Below are positions 39,844 through 49,048 of a stretch of 64,000 bases of DNA, piece by piece; the stretch's first letter is position 1; each line of letters starts with the position of its first letter. The stretch lies in assembly GCA_903911145.1 (NCBI GenBank), contig CAIWCD010000028.1, positions 1 to 64,000 on the forward strand, read 5' to 3'. The notes under the pieces were generated by a model that had not been told where the DNA came from, made no database searches, and worked only from the letters and a program-made list of their open reading frames with translations. Source of the DNA: an uncultured delta proteobacterium. GTDB taxonomy: Bacteria > Myxococcota > Myxococcia > Myxococcales > 40CM-4-68-19. The position numbers were made by a program, and so were the translations under genes.

Positions 39844-41457
39844 CTATGTCTTGTCGAACTCGAGCACCACCATCGCGACCCGATCGCCGTCGTTGCCGCT
39901 GTCGCTCATCTCGACCGCGCCTCCCTTGGCGCGCAGCTGGGCCTGGCTGCTCAAGCGGGCCCCGAGCGCCTTGGTGACCTTCTCCGCGTAGGTGACTCCG
40001 GCCGCGGCGTTGACCTGGACGTTGAGCTGCTTGAAGTCGAGCGCCTTGGGCGAAATCACCACCGCCACCGAGTCGCGCGTGCCGAGGTTGTCGGCGGTCA
40101 GGCTCTGCTTGCGCGGGAAGACGCGCGTGCCCACCGTGCCGCAATAGGGGGAATGCTTCTCGGTATAGGGAAACAGCACATAGGAGCTACCGTCGGTCTC
40201 CTGCCCGAAGAGATACGTGTAGACCGGCGCTGTATTGCTGAACTCGACCTTGAAGCGCGTGCCCTTGTGGATCGGCTGCGCCGTGCGAAAGACGTTCTGC
40301 GAGACCGATTGCAGTGCGATCTTCTTCTGCGTTCCCGTCTCGACCAGACCGAAATGGAGGAGCTGGTGGTGGTCGCCCTGCGTCGCGGCGCCCATCGGAT
40401 AGAGGCCATAGGCCTCCTTCACGAAGTGATTAAAATCCTTATAACGGACATAAGCGAGACCTTGATCTCCCCAGCTGTTTCCCCAGGAGTTCATTAACTG
40501 AAAGGCACCGCCTTCGAGCTGGTCGTCGTAGCCGATCACTGCCATCGCGTGGCCGCCGAAGCCGCGCTCCTCCCAATCCTCCTGCGTCGGATGCCAGACG
40601 CGCGCTCCCTCCATCTCGCTCTCGAAGGTGCCGCCGACATTCATTCCAATCACCACCGGTGCGCCTTGCGCGAGATGCTGCTTGATCGCGAGCGCGTTGA
40701 GCGAATAGTCGCTCGCGTCCTGCGACAAGCGATCGAATCCAGCGATTCGATACTCCTGCGCCTGGCTCTTCTCCTCGCTGCTCGGCTGGCGGTCGCAGCG
40801 CTTCTGGTCATAGGCAAAATTCGCGAGCGGCAGATCGCCGGTCGATTCCATCAACTTCAAGGCGTGGAGAATCACCGTTCCGCCGCCGCACTTTCCTCCC
40901 GCGAGCTGGTCGTAGACGAACGAGGGGCTGAACGCGTTCGACTGCTGCGCAGGCTGGCCCGTCTGGCGCGAATAGAGAATCGTCCGGGCAGCATAGGACG
41001 TGGCCCAGCCGACGCACGAGCCCTGGTGGCCTTGATTCCCGCGCGGCGGCGCATATTCCGCGAGCGAGACGCGCGTGGGCAGCGAGCCGGGCTCGAGCGG
41101 TTCGTGGACGAGCGCCTGGTCGTAGACTTTCTGATCGAGCGTCGCGCCTCGCTTGCCTGCGGTCGGATCCGCGCTGCTCGGCACCGTCGGGGTATGCGGT
41201 GTGTTGTTCGCGCTCGCGCCGCCGCCACCCGCGCTGCTCTGCGAGTGATTGCTCCCCAGATAGAACGCGCCGCCGATCACCGCGATGATCAGCGTGAGGA
41301 CCGGATGTCGGACCGCGAACGTGATGAGTTGGATGAGCGCGAAGATGCCGCCGCTGCCTCCTCCACCGCCGCCTCCACTGCTGCCGCCGCCGCTCGGGCG
41401 CGGGCTGTCATCTGCGGGCGAGTCATTCGGATCGTCGTCCGTCATGCGGATCGGCAT
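39844..41457 (-). CDS. membrane-anchored papain-fold (C1) protease
   Basis: A 537-residue protein. A Gly/Ser-rich cytoplasmic N-terminus (about 20-37) leads to a hydrophobic segment (38-67) and a disordered linker. The papain-fold domain spans about 125-360 with Gln142 and catalytic Cys148 in GNQGHQGSCVGWA, His303 in GFGGHAMAVIGY and Asn323 in LMNSWGNSWGD. The C-terminal 170 residues form a beta domain ending in a 'AMVVLEFDKT' strand, similar to caspase/papain-associated DUF4384-type modules. No propeptide of cathepsin type. AAGGAG lies 5-6 bases before ATG 41457. Probably anchored with its protease outside the inner membrane. Confidence 0.88.
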   Translation of the reverse strand: MPIRMTDDDPNDSPADDSPRPSGGGSSGGGGGGGSGGIFALIQLITFAVRHPVLTLIIAVIGGAFYLGSNHSQSSAGGGGASANNTPHTPTVPSSADPTAGKRGATLDQKVYDQALVHEPLEPGSLPTRVSLAEYAPPRGNQGHQGSCVGWATSYAARTILYSRQTGQPAQQSNAFSPSFVYDQLAGGKCGGGTVILHALKLMESTGDLPLANFAYDQKRCDRQPSSEEKSQAQEYRIAGFDRLSQDASDYSLNALAIKQHLAQGAPVVIGMNVGGTFESEMEGARVWHPTQEDWEERGFGGHAMAVIGYDDQLEGGAFQLMNSWGNSWGDQGLAYVRYKDFNHFVKEAYGLYPMGAATQGDHHQLLHFGLVETGTQKKIALQSVSQNVFRTAQPIHKGTRFKVEFSNTAPVYTYLFGQETDGSSYVLFPYTEKHSPYCGTVGTRVFPRKQSLTADNLGTRDSVAVVISPKALDFKQLNVQVNAAAGVTYAEKVTKALGARLSSQAQLRAKGGAVEMSDSGNDGDRVAMVVLEFDKT

Positions 41458-41578
41458 CGCAACTCCTTCAATCGGGCAGGGGCGTTTGGAATCTGTCAGT
41501 GCTCCGCGCGGGACACAAGGGACCGTGTGCAAAAGACGCACGCTTCGCTGCGCGCTTTGGGGCATAAAGCGGTCCGCG

Positions 41579-42937
41579 ATGAAGACCCATGTCCGCTACC
41601 CAGACGGAAATGTCCTGCTGCGCAACCTCACGCGCGAGATGCCGATCATTGCGCGCGGAGAGGGCATCTATCTCTTCGATGAGTCGGGCAAGCGATATAT
41701 CGACGCCTCGTCGGGAGCGCTGGTCGTCAGCGTCGGACACGGCAACAAGCACGTCGCCGACGCGCTGCACGCGCAGCTTCTCAAGGTCGGCTACGTCAAT
41801 GGAACCCACTTTACGTCTCGCGCAACCGAGACGCTCGCGACCAGACTGGCCGTGCTGGCGACCGCAGAACTGCCCGACGCGAAACTGACCCGCGCGGCTT
41901 TTCTCTCGTCGGGCTCCGAGGTCGTCGAGGCGGCGGTGAAGTTCGTGCGCCAGCTCTGGATGGAGCGCGGGCAACCGAAGCGCAGCAAGATGATCGCGCG
42001 GATCCCGAGCTATCACGGCAATACCTTGTATGCGCTCTCGATGTCGGGCCGGCCGCATTACAAGAAGCTCTATGGGCCAATGCTCTCGGAAGTGGTCACG
42101 ACAGCCTCGCCATATCCCTATCGCTCGGGACTCACTGATTACGACCGCGATGGCGCGGATTACTACGGCAAGCTGCTTGAAGAGGTGATCGCGAAGGAGG
42201 GGGGCGAGACGATCGCGGCCTTCATCGCCGAGCCGGTGATTGGCTCGTCCGCCGGCGCAGCATTGCCGCCGCGCGGATACTTCCAGCGCATGCGCGAGAT
42301 CTGCGACCGCCACGGGATTTTAATGATCGCCGACGAGGTCCTCTGCGGCGCGGGGCGCTGCGGCTCGTTCTTTGCCAGCGCGGCGACCGGCTTTCGCCCC
42401 GACGTGCTCGTGCTCGGCAAAGGTCTTGGCGGCGGCTGCGTTCCTCTCTCGGCGCTGCTCGTGCGCGAGGATCATCTCGAGGAGATGCGGCTCGGCTCGG
42501 GATATTTCCAGCACGCGCAGACCTATCTGCAGGCGCCGTTCATGACCGCTGCGGGCGTGGCGGTGCTCGAGGAGTTCGATCGCGCCGATCTGGTTGGCAA
42601 TGCCGCGCGCACGGGCGAATATCTGCAGCAGCGCCTGCGCGAAAAATTATTGCCGCTCAAGTCGGTCGGCTCGGTGCAGGGCATTGGTCTGCTCGCCGGT
42701 ATCGAGCTGGTCGAGAACAAGGAAACGAAGGCTCCCTATGCCCGCTCGAAGAAGGTGATCGAGCGGCTCTGCGCGCATCTCTTCGCGCGAGGCATGATCG
42801 TCTGGCCGAATATGGGCCAGGCCGACGGGACCAATGGCGATCTCTTCATGATTGGTCCGCCGTTGGTGATTACCAAAGCGCAGGTTGACGAGCTGGTTGA
42901 CGGTCTTGCCGCTGCACTCGAGGAGTTCTCTCCATGA
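41579..42937 (+). CDS. class III PLP-dependent aminotransferase
   Basis: A 452-residue fold-type I aminotransferase. 'SSGSEVVEAAVKFVRQ' is the phosphate-binding turn (about 110-125). Asp252 in IADEVLCGAGR pairs with the pyridine nitrogen, and Lys281 in LGKGLGGG is the Schiff-base lysine. The substrate pocket is not assignable; relatives act on diamines, beta-alanine, GABA or omega-amino acids. Its stop overlaps the start of the next gene (ATGA). It is first in an operon with an aldehyde dehydrogenase, a second class III aminotransferase and lspA. Divergent from the papain-fold gene by 121 bases. Confidence 0.88.
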   Translation: MKTHVRYPDGNVLLRNLTREMPIIARGEGIYLFDESGKRYIDASSGALVVSVGHGNKHVADALHAQLLKVGYVNGTHFTSRATETLATRLAVLATAELPDAKLTRAAFLSSGSEVVEAAVKFVRQLWMERGQPKRSKMIARIPSYHGNTLYALSMSGRPHYKKLYGPMLSEVVTTASPYPYRSGLTDYDRDGADYYGKLLEEVIAKEGGETIAAFIAEPVIGSSAGAALPPRGYFQRMREICDRHGILMIADEVLCGAGRCGSFFASAATGFRPDVLVLGKGLGGGCVPLSALLVREDHLEEMRLGSGYFQHAQTYLQAPFMTAAGVAVLEEFDRADLVGNAARTGEYLQQRLREKLLPLKSVGSVQGIGLLAGIELVENKETKAPYARSKKVIERLCAHLFARGMIVWPNMGQADGTNGDLFMIGPPLVITKAQVDELVDGLAAALEEFSP

Positions 42938-44496
42938 CGTTTCGAATCACCTATTCCGTTCTCGAAGCCGATCTGACCGAGCTGCACCGCGAGTTCGACG
43001 GCGTGCTCTCGTCGCTGCGCAGCGAGTTCGGCAAGAGCTATCCCTCGTGGGTTGCGGGTCGGGCGCTCGAGAGTGGCGATCTGCTCGATTCCCATCCGCC
43101 GGCCGATACGCGCCAGCTGCTCGCCCGTTTCCATCGCGCGCCGGTGACCATCCTCGATGAGGCCGTGCGGGCCGCTCACGCCGCGCAGAAGATCTGGGCC
43201 GCGCTGCCGTGGCAGGAGCGGGTCGCGCGCATTCGCCGTGCGGCTGGGCTGATCTCCGAGCGGCGTCTGCGGCTGTCGGCGATCATGTCGCTTGAGGTCG
43301 GCAAGAGCCGTCTCGAGAGCCTCGGCGATGTCGAGGAGTCGGCCGATCTGCTTCGTTACTATTCGGGCCAGGTTGAGGAGAGCAATGGCTTCTCCCGCCC
43401 GCTCGGGAAGCTCTCGCCCAATGAGGATACGCGCGATGTATTGCGTCCCTATGGCGTCTTCGCGGTGATATCGCCGTTCAATTTCCCCGCCGCGCTGGCG
43501 ACGGGAATGGCAGGAGCGGCCCTGCTCGCAGGCAATGCGGTCATATTAAAACCCAGCGAAGAGACGCCGTGGTGCGCGCAGGGGCTCTACGATGCGCTCC
43601 GCGACGCGAAGCTCCCCGACGGGCTTTTCCAGGTGCTGCACGGCGAAGGGCATACAATTGGAGCCGCGCTCTCTCGTCATCCGGGAATTGATGGCGTGGC
43701 GTTTACCGGCAGCACGAAGGTCGGTTTCGAGCTGCAGCGATTAATGACGACCGGCAAGCGGATGCGTCCGGCGCTGCTCGAGATGGGCGGCAAGAACGCG
43801 GCGATCGTCTGTGAGAGCGCCGATCTCGATGCCGCGGTCGAGGGCTGCGCCCGCTCGGCGTTCGGCTTGTCCGGCCAGAAGTGCAGCGCTCTCTCTCGAA
43901 TCTACGTCGCCCGCTCGCGCCAGCAGGAGTTCATCGAGAAGCTCGTCGAGCGTGCGCGCAAGATCGTCATCGGTGATCCGACGCGTGCCGAGGTCTATCT
44001 CGGACCCGTCATTAATGCCGCTGCGGTCGCCCGATACGAGCAGGCCGCGGCCGATGTGAAGTCCGGTGGTGGCACGATTCATGTCGGCGGCGAGCGCCTG
44101 CGCGGCGGAGAATTTGAGCACGGATATTTCGTCGCGCCGACCATCGCGACGGTTCCGCGCAGTCATCGCATTGCGAAGGACGAGCTCTTCCTGCCGTTCG
44201 TCATCGTCGAGGGATTCGATACCTTCGACGAGGCGATTGCGCTCGCGAACGATGTTGATTACGGCCTGACAGGCGGAATCTTCAGCGGCAACAAGGATGA
44301 GATCGAGCAGTTCATGGACCGCTGCGAGGCGGGCGTGCTCTATGCAAATCGCAAGACCGGCGCGACGACGGGGGCGTGGCCGGGCGTGCAGTCGTTCTGT
44401 GGTTGGAAAGGTTCCGGTTCAACAGGGAAGGGCGGCTGCGGTCCCTTCTATGTGGCGCAGTTCGCGCGCGAACAGTCGCAGACGAGGATGGGTTAA
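42934..44496 (+). CDS. aldehyde dehydrogenase (P5C-dehydrogenase-like group)
   Basis: A 520-residue NAD(P)-dependent aldehyde dehydrogenase. 'ISPFNFPAALATGMAGAALLAGNAVILKPS' is the cofactor loop region (about 179-208). Catalytic Glu283 is in LLEMGGKNAAIV and Cys317 is in SGQKCSAL. The GQKCSA motif and overall length place it near delta-1-pyrroline-5-carboxylate dehydrogenases. Flanked by two class III aminotransferases, it probably oxidises the semialdehyde they produce. Start overlaps the upstream stop; the next start follows 3 bases after its stop. Confidence 0.88.
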   Translation: MTFRITYSVLEADLTELHREFDGVLSSLRSEFGKSYPSWVAGRALESGDLLDSHPPADTRQLLARFHRAPVTILDEAVRAAHAAQKIWAALPWQERVARIRRAAGLISERRLRLSAIMSLEVGKSRLESLGDVEESADLLRYYSGQVEESNGFSRPLGKLSPNEDTRDVLRPYGVFAVISPFNFPAALATGMAGAALLAGNAVILKPSEETPWCAQGLYDALRDAKLPDGLFQVLHGEGHTIGAALSRHPGIDGVAFTGSTKVGFELQRLMTTGKRMRPALLEMGGKNAAIVCESADLDAAVEGCARSAFGLSGQKCSALSRIYVARSRQQEFIEKLVERARKIVIGDPTRAEVYLGPVINAAAVARYEQAAADVKSGGGTIHVGGERLRGGEFEHGYFVAPTIATVPRSHRIAKDELFLPFVIVEGFDTFDEAIALANDVDYGLTGGIFSGNKDEIEQFMDRCEAGVLYANRKTGATTGAWPGVQSFCGWKGSGSTGKGGCGPFYVAQFAREQSQTRMG

Positions 44497-44499
44497 TCG

Positions 44500-45816
44500 A
44501 TGAGCAACTTGTATCCAGAGATTAAAGTCGCCCCGCCGGGTCCCAAGGGCCAGGCCATCATTGACCTCGATAAGCGATATACGTCGCCGAGCTACATCAA
44601 GGAATATCCGCTCGTCGTCGAGCGCGGGGAAGGGCCGTGGGTCATCGACGTCGACGGGAATCGGTATCTCGATTTCATGGCGGGTATCGCCGTCAACTCG
44701 ACCGGCCATGCGCATCCGGCAGTCGTGAAGGCGATTAAAGACGCCGCGGATAAGTTCCTCCATATCTGCGGCACCGACTTCTATTACGACTCGTTCTCGA
44801 AGATCTGCGAGCGGCTGGGGAACCTCGTGCCCGGAATGGGACCGAAGAAGGTCTTCCTGACCAACTCCGGCACCGAGGCAATCGAGGGCGCGCTCAAGCT
44901 GGTGCGCTGGCACACCAAGCGGCAGAACATCATCGCGTTCAAGGGGGCCTTCCACGGACGCACCTATGGCGCGATCTCGCTGAACTCCTCGAAGGTGGCG
45001 CAGCGCGCGTTCTTCGGTCCGCTGATCGGCGGCGTCACGCACATCGCCTATCCGTCCGAGAAGGGGCCGAGCGTCGCCGACGTGCTGGAGAAGGATCTCT
45101 TCGTCAGCCACGTTTCGCCCAAGGAGATCGCAGCGATCTTCATCGAGCCGATCCTCGGCGAGGGTGGATATCAACTGCCGCCCGCGCAGGCGCTGCGCGA
45201 TCTGCGCCGCATCTGCGATGCGCACGGAATCATGCTCGTGTTCGATGAGGTCCAGTGCGGCATCGGACGCACCGGGCGCTGGTTCGCGGCGGAGCACTTT
45301 AATGTCATGCCCGATATCATCTGCTCGGCGAAGGGTATCGCCTCGGGAATGCCGCTCGGCGCGATCATCGCGAAGGAGAGCGTGATGACCTGGACGCGCG
45401 GGTCGCACGGCTCGACCTACGGCGGCAATCCGCTCTGCTGCGCGGCTGCGCTGGCGACGCTCGATGTGATTGAGCCGATCCTTCCGCAGATCGGCGAAGT
45501 CGGCGCTTATATGCTCAAGGGATTAACCGCGCTGCAGAAGAAGCACGCGGTGATTGGAGACGTGCGCGGCGTCGGTTTAATGATCGGCGTCGAGTTCCTC
45601 CTGCCCAATGGCGAGCCGGCTGCTGATTACGTCGGCGCGCTCGAGCAGCTCGCGTTCCGCAAGGGACTGCTCTTGCTCTCGTGCGGCAAGTCGACGGTGC
45701 GCATCGCGCCGCCGCTCATCATCGGCAAGCACGAGGTGGACGTCGGCCTCGGCGTGCTCGATGTCTGCCTCACCGAGCTCGACGGGCAGTTCGGCCTGAA
45801 GAACGGGAAGGCCTGA
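44500..45816 (+). CDS. class III aminotransferase, 4-aminobutyrate/omega-amino-acid type
   Basis: A 438-residue fold-type I enzyme. 'WVIDVDGNRYLDFMAGIAVNSTGHAHP' is the N-terminal signature. FLTNSGTEAIEGALKLVR is the phosphate turn, Asp249 is in VFDEVQCGIGRTG, and Schiff-base Lys278 is in CSAKGIASGMPLGA. It resembles GABA aminotransferase and L-lysine/ornithine omega-aminotransferases. The product would be a semialdehyde suitable for the adjacent dehydrogenase. It is spaced 3 bases from both neighbours, so tightly operonic. Confidence 0.88.
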   Translation: MSNLYPEIKVAPPGPKGQAIIDLDKRYTSPSYIKEYPLVVERGEGPWVIDVDGNRYLDFMAGIAVNSTGHAHPAVVKAIKDAADKFLHICGTDFYYDSFSKICERLGNLVPGMGPKKVFLTNSGTEAIEGALKLVRWHTKRQNIIAFKGAFHGRTYGAISLNSSKVAQRAFFGPLIGGVTHIAYPSEKGPSVADVLEKDLFVSHVSPKEIAAIFIEPILGEGGYQLPPAQALRDLRRICDAHGIMLVFDEVQCGIGRTGRWFAAEHFNVMPDIICSAKGIASGMPLGAIIAKESVMTWTRGSHGSTYGGNPLCCAAALATLDVIEPILPQIGEVGAYMLKGLTALQKKHAVIGDVRGVGLMIGVEFLLPNGEPAADYVGALEQLAFRKGLLLLSCGKSTVRIAPPLIIGKHEVDVGLGVLDVCLTELDGQFGLKNGKA

Positions 45817-45819
45817 GCG

Positions 45820-46311
45820 ATGCCGCGGCGTTCCCTGCTCGTATTTGGTTTGATTGCCGGATGTATCGGCTTCGATCAGGGAACCAAGCGGCTCGCGGTC
45901 CTTCATCTGCTCGGCGCGCGGCCGATCAATCTGCTCTTCGGAATCGTGCGGCTGAGCTACGCGGAGAATACCGGCGCGTGGGGCAGCCTCGGCTCGCATT
46001 GGCCGCCGCTGCTCAAGCAACTCGCCTTCGTGATCGCCCCCGGACTGCTTCTGTTCATGATGCTTGTTTTTCTGCTGACGAGGCGCGGGCTGAATCTTCC
46101 GACCATCCTCGCCTATTCGATGATCGTCGGCGGCGGCGCGAGCAATCTGCTCGATCGCGTGCGCGCTGGTGCGGTGGTTGATTTTCTCTATGTCGGCGTC
46201 GGTTGGCTGGGGACCAATATCTTCAACGTCGCGGATGTTGCGGTTGTGGCCGGAGTGCTGCTGCTGCTGGTCTCTGGTCGGCCAGATGTCATTGTCCGCG
46301 CGGAGAGCTGA
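45820..46311 (+). CDS. lspA: lipoprotein signal peptidase (signal peptidase II)
   Basis: A 163-residue four-helix membrane aspartyl protease that cuts prolipoproteins before the lipidated Cys. Family landmarks: FDQGTKRLA at 18-26, SYAENTGAWGS at 46-56, GGGASNLLDRVRAGAVVDF at 104-122 with catalytic Asp121, and FNVADVAVVAG with catalytic Asp139. Length is normal. It follows the aminotransferase gene by 3 bases, away from ileS, its usual neighbour in many bacteria. The window encodes nine predicted substrates. Confidence 0.93.
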   Translation: MPRRSLLVFGLIAGCIGFDQGTKRLAVLHLLGARPINLLFGIVRLSYAENTGAWGSLGSHWPPLLKQLAFVIAPGLLLFMMLVFLLTRRGLNLPTILAYSMIVGGGASNLLDRVRAGAVVDFLYVGVGWLGTNIFNVADVAVVAGVLLLLVSGRPDVIVRAES

Positions 46312-46381
46312 GACGTGAGTCGATTTCGGTTGGCCTCCTCCCGATGCTACGGTGCGCGCCTTTTGTCGACGGGAGCGCACC

Positions 46382-46933
46382 ATGGGTGAAGAGATCGAAG
46401 TTCCGCTCGAGGCGGCGCAGGAGCATATCCATCACCATGCGCAGCACGGCTCGACTCCGTGGGTCTCCCAGGTTGCGCTCAGCTCCGCGATCTTTGCCGT
46501 GCTGGCTGCGGTCGCCGCGCTCTTCGCGGGCGGTGAATCGAATGAGGCCGTGCGCGCGGAGATCCGCGCTTCGAATGAATGGAGCCACTTTCAATCGAAG
46601 GGAATCAAGGCGGACGTGCTCGCCTCGAAGCTCGAGCTGATGAAGAGCTTCGAGAAGCCCATCGACGAGAAGGACCGCGAGCGCAGCGACAAGCTCGCGA
46701 AGGACAAAGAGCAGAGCCAGGAGAAGGCCAACGGGCTTGAGGAGGCCTCGGAGCACCACATGGTCACGCATGAGCGGCTCGCGCGCTCGGTGACGTTCTT
46801 TCAGGTCTGCATCGCAATCGGCGCAGTCGCGGTGTTGACCCGGCGGCGACGATTCTTCTTCGTCAGCCTGGCATTCGGCGCGGTCGGTCTCGCGTTCTTC
46901 GTGCACGGATTCATCTCGGCGTTGCAACACTGA
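46382..46933 (+). CDS. DUF4337 membrane protein
   Basis: A 183-residue protein. A His-rich acidic N-terminus (EEIEVPLEAAQEHIHHHAQHG) is followed by one membrane segment (about 33-50), a long charged helical stretch (about 55-125, many Glu/Lys) and two closely spaced membrane segments at the C-terminus. This is the DUF4337 layout. ATG 46382 is the family start. Function unknown. It lies 70 bases after lspA and 11 bases before a Stig1-like gene. Confidence 0.8.
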   Translation: MGEEIEVPLEAAQEHIHHHAQHGSTPWVSQVALSSAIFAVLAAVAALFAGGESNEAVRAEIRASNEWSHFQSKGIKADVLASKLELMKSFEKPIDEKDRERSDKLAKDKEQSQEKANGLEEASEHHMVTHERLARSVTFFQVCIAIGAVAVLTRRRRFFFVSLAFGAVGLAFFVHGFISALQH

Positions 46934-46944
46934 AGGGGCAGCTC

Positions 46945-48927
46945 ATGCGCAGCAATCACTGGATTTGTGCGGTCGCGCTGTACTGCGCCCTGGTCGGCAA
47001 CGTCGCGTGCGGCAAGCGCGCCGTCTACGGCCCGCCGAAGATTCCCGTCTATATCGACTATCCCGACGCCGGGACCTGCTCGGTTGGACGCACGCTCTGC
47101 ACGGATGATTGCGCGAATCTATTGACCAACCCGACGCACTGCGGAACGTGCGGGACGGCGTGCAATGCCGATCAGGTCTGCGTCGGCGGCACCTGCACCA
47201 CGGTCTGTCCTCCCGGCCAGTCGGCCTGCGACGACCTCTGCGTCAATCTGGAGACGAACACGCAGAACTGCGGCCAGTGCGGGAATCCCTGCCCGGGCAG
47301 CCAGGTCTGCAGCAACGGTGTCTGCGCGAACTCCTGCGCGGGAAATCTCGTTCCCGCTCCGACCTTCGGAGATCAGGGGCCGACCACGACCTGCGTCAAC
47401 CTGCGCAGCAACTCGAACAACTGCGGTGCGGTCGGGCACGCCTGCGTGGCGGGAACGGCCTGCGCGGACGGGAGCTGCACGAAGGTCTGTCCGGGCGCCA
47501 CCAACTGCAATGGCACCTGCACCGATCTCGCTGCGGATGCGAACCACTGCGGTGCTTGCGGGACGGCCTGCCCGCCGGCGGAGCTGTGCGTGAATGGTGC
47601 ATGCGCGGCGAGCTGCGCGGGCACGCTCAAGCAGTGCGGGCGCTCATGCGTCGACGTGGAGAACAGCGCGTCGAACTGCGGCACCTGCTCGGTCGCCTGC
47701 GCCTCAGGGCAGGCTTGCGTGAACGGAGCGTGCACGCAGACCTGCGCGCCGCTGCAGACGAACTGCGCGGGCGCGTGTGTTTCGCTCTCGACCGACAATG
47801 CCAACTGCGGCGCCTGCGGGACCCACTGCAGCGGCGAGCAGAGTTGCCAGGCGGGCACCTGCGTCTCGGGATGCGGCGCTACGTCGATGCTCTGCACCGA
47901 TCGTTGCACGACGAAGAATTCGTTTAATCAATGCGGCAGCTGCGGCTCGATCTGCGGCGAAGGCGAGGCCTGCGAGCAGGGAACCTGCACGGCCACCTGC
48001 ACGAGCGGACTCACGCACCTCGATGGCGCGTGCGTCTCCTTCTCCGCGGACAACAACAACTGCGGCGCGCTCGGCAAGGTCTGTCCGGTCGACCAGACGT
48101 GCGTGAATGGAACCTGCACCGCGTTTACCGCGGCTGCGCCGGTGAGCAATTGCAATGGCCGTCCCGCGAATATCGCCAACGACGAGAACAACTGCGGCGC
48201 GTGCGGTCACGCCTGCGCGGCGGGCCAGAGCTGCCAGCAGGGAGCCTGCGTCGCGAGCTGCGGACCGCTCTGGACCTGCGGAAAGTCCTGCGTCGATCTG
48301 CGCAGCAACGATTTCAACTGCGGCACCTGCGGCACGGCCTGCCCGCTGGGAAAGAGCTGCGTCAATGCGGCCTGCGTAAGCAACGTGACCTATCTCGCGG
48401 GGCTCAATGGCGCCTATGCCGATTGCGGCACATATATCGCGGATATCAAGTCCGATCGGAACAACTGCGGCGCGTGCCGGCTGGAATGCCCGCTCGAGCA
48501 GGTCTGCGCGAATGGCGCTTGCGGCACCTCCTGCCTCGGCAAGAATCTCACCGCCTGCGCGCAGGAGGGATGCGTCAATACGGCCACGTCGGCGACCAAC
48601 TGCGGCGCCTGCGGAAACATCTGCGCGCCGGGGAGTGCATGCGTTTCGGGCGTCTGCCAGACAGCGTGCGGCGGCAACGCGAACCTTCAGGTCTGCGGCG
48701 GCGTCTGCGTCAACACCACCAACGATGAGCGGCACTGCGGCGGTTGCTTCGTGCCGTGTCCGGCAGGCGAGTTCTGCAACGCCAGCTCCTGCGTGCCGAG
48801 CTGCCCCAACGGCGCAAGCCGCTGCGGAGGTTCGTGCGTGAACGCGGCGACCGATCCGAACAACTGCGGTGGCTGCGATCTGCGGTGCCCGACCGGTCAG
48901 AGCTGCAACGCTGGCGTCTGCGGATAG
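46945..48927 (+). CDS. Stig1-like cysteine-repeat lipoprotein
   Basis: A 660-residue lipoprotein (GNVAC, lipid Cys22). After about 25 residues it consists almost wholly of about 14-18 units of roughly 35-45 residues with a core 'NCGACG.aC..gq.C.nG.C...C'. Cys makes up very roughly one residue in six. There is no other domain, unlike the larger paralogue at 23976-26396. AAGGGGC lies 6-8 bases before the ATG. Probably a rigid, disulfide-rich rod on the cell surface. Automated pipelines often misname such repeats as tryptophan synthase alpha chain. Confidence 0.82.
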   Translation: MRSNHWICAVALYCALVGNVACGKRAVYGPPKIPVYIDYPDAGTCSVGRTLCTDDCANLLTNPTHCGTCGTACNADQVCVGGTCTTVCPPGQSACDDLCVNLETNTQNCGQCGNPCPGSQVCSNGVCANSCAGNLVPAPTFGDQGPTTTCVNLRSNSNNCGAVGHACVAGTACADGSCTKVCPGATNCNGTCTDLAADANHCGACGTACPPAELCVNGACAASCAGTLKQCGRSCVDVENSASNCGTCSVACASGQACVNGACTQTCAPLQTNCAGACVSLSTDNANCGACGTHCSGEQSCQAGTCVSGCGATSMLCTDRCTTKNSFNQCGSCGSICGEGEACEQGTCTATCTSGLTHLDGACVSFSADNNNCGALGKVCPVDQTCVNGTCTAFTAAAPVSNCNGRPANIANDENNCGACGHACAAGQSCQQGACVASCGPLWTCGKSCVDLRSNDFNCGTCGTACPLGKSCVNAACVSNVTYLAGLNGAYADCGTYIADIKSDRNNCGACRLECPLEQVCANGACGTSCLGKNLTACAQEGCVNTATSATNCGACGNICAPGSACVSGVCQTACGGNANLQVCGGVCVNTTNDERHCGGCFVPCPAGEFCNASSCVPSCPNGASRCGGSCVNAATDPNNCGGCDLRCPTGQSCNAGVCG

Positions 48928-48961
48928 CGGCCGGCTGTCGGCGTACCAACAGGGTCGCGGC

Positions 48962-48981
48962 ATCCATCGAGGTAGATGGAT
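48962..48981. terminator. 7-bp perfect hairpin after the Stig1-like gene
   Basis: ATCCATC, a 6-base loop GAGGTA, then GATGGAT. It is followed by a run of alternating CG (48982-48994) rather than T residues, so factor-independent termination is doubtful. Confidence 0.35.
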
Positions 48982-48996
48982 CGCGCGCGCGCGCAT

Positions 48997-49032
48997 ATGA
49001 AGTGCAATCGCTGCGGCGGACGCGGCGGATAG
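48997..49032 (+). other. 11-codon mini-ORF with a CxxC knuckle
   Basis: ATG at 48997 encodes MKCNRCGGRGG and then TAG, ending 16 bases before the DoxX-family start. The peptide resembles a single DnaJ-type zinc knuckle. No Shine-Dalgarno sequence is seen. It could be a leader peptide or chance; too short to judge. Confidence 0.2.
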
Positions 49033-49048
49033 CCGGAGATTGCTTTCA

